Both the position numbers and the translations under genes were made by a program. Below the pieces are notes generated by a model. It did not search any database and was not told where the DNA came from. It saw only the letters and a list, made by a program, of their open reading frames with translations. Source: Candidatus Zixiibacteriota bacterium (GTDB lineage: Bacteria; Zixibacteria; MSB-5A5; GN15; FEB-12). From it: DNA of 15,090 nucleotides. Below, in pieces: positions 13,886 to 15,090 of the stretch. How positions within the stretch are numbered: the stretch's first letter is position 1; every line of letters starts with the position of its first letter. The stretch covers positions 1-15,090 of the forward strand of contig JACRAV010000078.1 in the NCBI GenBank assembly GCA_016213305.1, read 5' to 3'.

Positions 13886-14638
13886 CTACAAGAACATCGT
13901 TGACTGCCCCAGAGCCGCCACCGGGTCGGGGAGCGGGGGCATGGCGTCGTAGATGCGGCCGTCGAGCGTGCGCCCCGCCGCTTTCTTATTCACCCCACCC
14001 CATTGTTTGAAGAAGAAGTGGACACTCTGCTCGCGGCATTGACGGCGGATATCCCGCACCCACTTCTTGTCCATCGGGCGCGCCCCGGGGCCGGACTCGC
14101 CGCCGACAATCGCCCAGTCGATCTCGTGCAAATCAAGATTAACCAGCGGCCCTAACAGCGGTTCCAGTGACAGGAATTTGACCGCCGCTTTGGTTTTGCG
14201 AAGGTCGTTGATCCGAAAGGTGTAAGGTTGTGACTCGACCGTCACCCCCATCCAGACATTGGGCGGCCAGTCGAGCTTGTCGGCGGCCCGGACCAGTTGC
14301 TTGGAGCGCTTGGTGAGAATCTGGAAGACATGATGATTGGCGCGGCGCATGACATCGAAAATCTGCTCGACATAGGCAAACGGCACTTGGGGGTGGAACA
14401 GGTCGGACATCGAATTGACGAAAATGATCTGCGGCTTGCGCCAGCGGAGCGGGGCCTCAAGCTCCGAGGGGTGCAGGGTGACTTCGAAGCCGTTCCGGTA
14501 CTTGTGGACGCCCATGCCCTGGAGGCGTTTGGCCATCCGGTCGGCGTAGCAGTGGTCGCACCCCGGTGAGACTTTAGAGCACCCGGTGACGGGGTTCCAG
14601 GTGGACTCGGTCCATTCAATGCGAGACTGGGCCGCCAT
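13886..14638 (-). CDS. DUF5131 (phage Gp37/Gp68) family three-cysteine protein
   Basis: A 250-residue member of the phage Gp37/Gp68 family (DUF5131). The N-terminus has IEWTESTWNPVTGC, then SPGCDHCYA: Cys20, Cys27 and Cys30 in a C-x6-C-x2-C pattern that recalls, but does not equal, the radical SAM CxxxCxxC motif. Further family signatures are FVNSMSDLFH, LTKR, GGESGPGARPM, FFKQWGG and GRTLDGR near the end. The family occurs in phages, prophages and bacterial genomes; its activity is not established. Resemblance to spore photoproduct lyase-like radical SAM enzymes makes a nucleic-acid repair or modification role conceivable (inference). The ATG lies 23 bases inside the upstream TcmP gene, with GGAAG as ribosome site, so the two are translated as a unit. 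G+C is high (60-73% in two 60-base lines counted), unlike the TcmP gene. Confidence 0.88.
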   Translation of the reverse strand: MAAQSRIEWTESTWNPVTGCSKVSPGCDHCYADRMAKRLQGMGVHKYRNGFEVTLHPSELEAPLRWRKPQIIFVNSMSDLFHPQVPFAYVEQIFDVMRRANHHVFQILTKRSKQLVRAADKLDWPPNVWMGVTVESQPYTFRINDLRKTKAAVKFLSLEPLLGPLVNLDLHEIDWAIVGGESGPGARPMDKKWVRDIRRQCREQSVHFFFKQWGGVNKKAAGRTLDGRIYDAMPPLPDPVAALGQSTMFL

Positions 14639-15090
14639 CAGACTGCTTCCAATCCTTGAATTTCGCGAAAATTTGCCTTACGATCCCGGCACCCGTTGCA
14701 TTTGGAGACGCGAAGAATAGATAGTACATGATAGCATTGGACCTGTTGCGCATTGGAATTGGTTCGGGGACAAATTTGAATCCTGCTACTTCCCCAAGGC
14801 GCTTCTTGAACGCTTTCACAACTGCATTTGAGGCACCGTATAGTCTCTCCTCATGGCCGAACAAGTCGTACTCGGTCGAATACGCCAATTGCCGGTACGA
14901 CGTATCACCCCAAAACCGCTCCATGCGTTTGGCGTCTTCGGAATCAATCTTCTCCGGATTGATACGGAGCATATTGCGGTTCATATCAGGAACAGGAAAG
15001 TTTAGAAATATCTCTATTGCGCGAGACTGACCCGCTTTATAGATGATCTCCCAATCTAAGTGAATTCCGTATGGATCTAGTAGAAAGAGA
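14616..15090 (-). CDS. tcmP: Three-Cys-motif partner protein TcmP (C-terminal part; runs off the window)
   Basis: The frame is open through the right edge, so the N-terminus is missing; 157 complete codons plus a stop are visible. An ATG at 14984 is internal, because clear family sequence precedes it: LFLLDPYG, then LDWEIIYKAG and EIFLNFPVPDMNRN. This matches the three-Cys-motif partner family, named for being encoded beside DUF5131 proteins, as here. The DPYG in a hydrophobic strand resembles motif IV (D/N-P-P-Y) of class I methyltransferases, which suggests a Rossmann-type enzyme, but the SAM-binding motif would lie outside the window. The end overlaps the DUF5131 start by 23 bases. G+C over 14641-15090 is about 47%, well below the rest of the window, which suggests recent acquisition. 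Confidence 0.85.
   Translation of the reverse strand, partial: LFLLDPYGIHLDWEIIYKAGQSRAIEIFLNFPVPDMNRNMLRINPEKIDSEDAKRMERFWGDTSYRQLAYSTEYDLFGHEERLYGASNAVVKAFKKRLGEVAGFKFVPEPIPMRNRSNAIMYYLFFASPNATGAGIVRQIFAKFKDWKQSDGGPVSH

Overview
The window reads as a chromosome segment of a diderm bacterium with about 55-58% G+C. The PorV-like outer-membrane proteins, a signal-peptide protein that looks like a beta-barrel, ETF-quinone oxidoreductase and System I cytochrome c maturation (CcmF) fit an uncultivated FCB-type lineage (Zixibacteria-like). That placement is an inference from gene types; no rRNA gene is present to test it. Apart from one gene fragment at the left edge, every supported gene lies on the minus strand, so the natural reading order is right to left.

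Left block (1-3459). The C-terminal end of a PpiD/SurA-type peptidyl-prolyl isomerase (plus strand) converges on a minus-strand set: a Spx/ArsC-like thioredoxin-fold protein, ETF-quinone oxidoreductase, then a carbon-nitrogen hydrolase. A symmetrical bidirectional terminator (365-395) separates the convergent genes. The ribosome-binding site of the ETF-quinone oxidoreductase gene lies inside a 9-bp hairpin. A 434-base intergenic stretch (3460-3893) holds a structured leader and a possible promoter but no convincing gene.

Central block (3894-9742). The probable minus-strand operon is pdxT, lipA, ispH, ccmF, a Rieske protein and an O-methyltransferase. lipA and ispH overlap by four bases (ATGA). 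Sigma70-like promoters are visible before pdxT and before lipA; the lipA promoter is placed so that transcription would start at or beside the start codon. Several products contain or handle metal cofactors: LipA and IspH are Fe-S enzymes, the Rieske protein carries a 2Fe-2S centre, and CcmF handles heme.

Envelope block (9867-13604). Two tandem paralogues of a PorV/PorQ-like outer-membrane protein family lie behind one promoter. Upstream is an unnamed 424-residue signal-peptide protein with a CxxC motif and a beta-rich C-terminal half, which has its own promoter.

Right block (13700-15090). A cluster of four hairpins, two sharing the same core, precedes a pair of overlapping genes: a DUF5131 (phage Gp37/Gp68) three-cysteine protein and the C-terminal part of its usual companion, a three-Cys-motif partner protein (TcmP). 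The TcmP fragment is about 47% G+C, clearly lower than its neighbours. This pair has no established function and is the best candidate in the window for an undescribed system.
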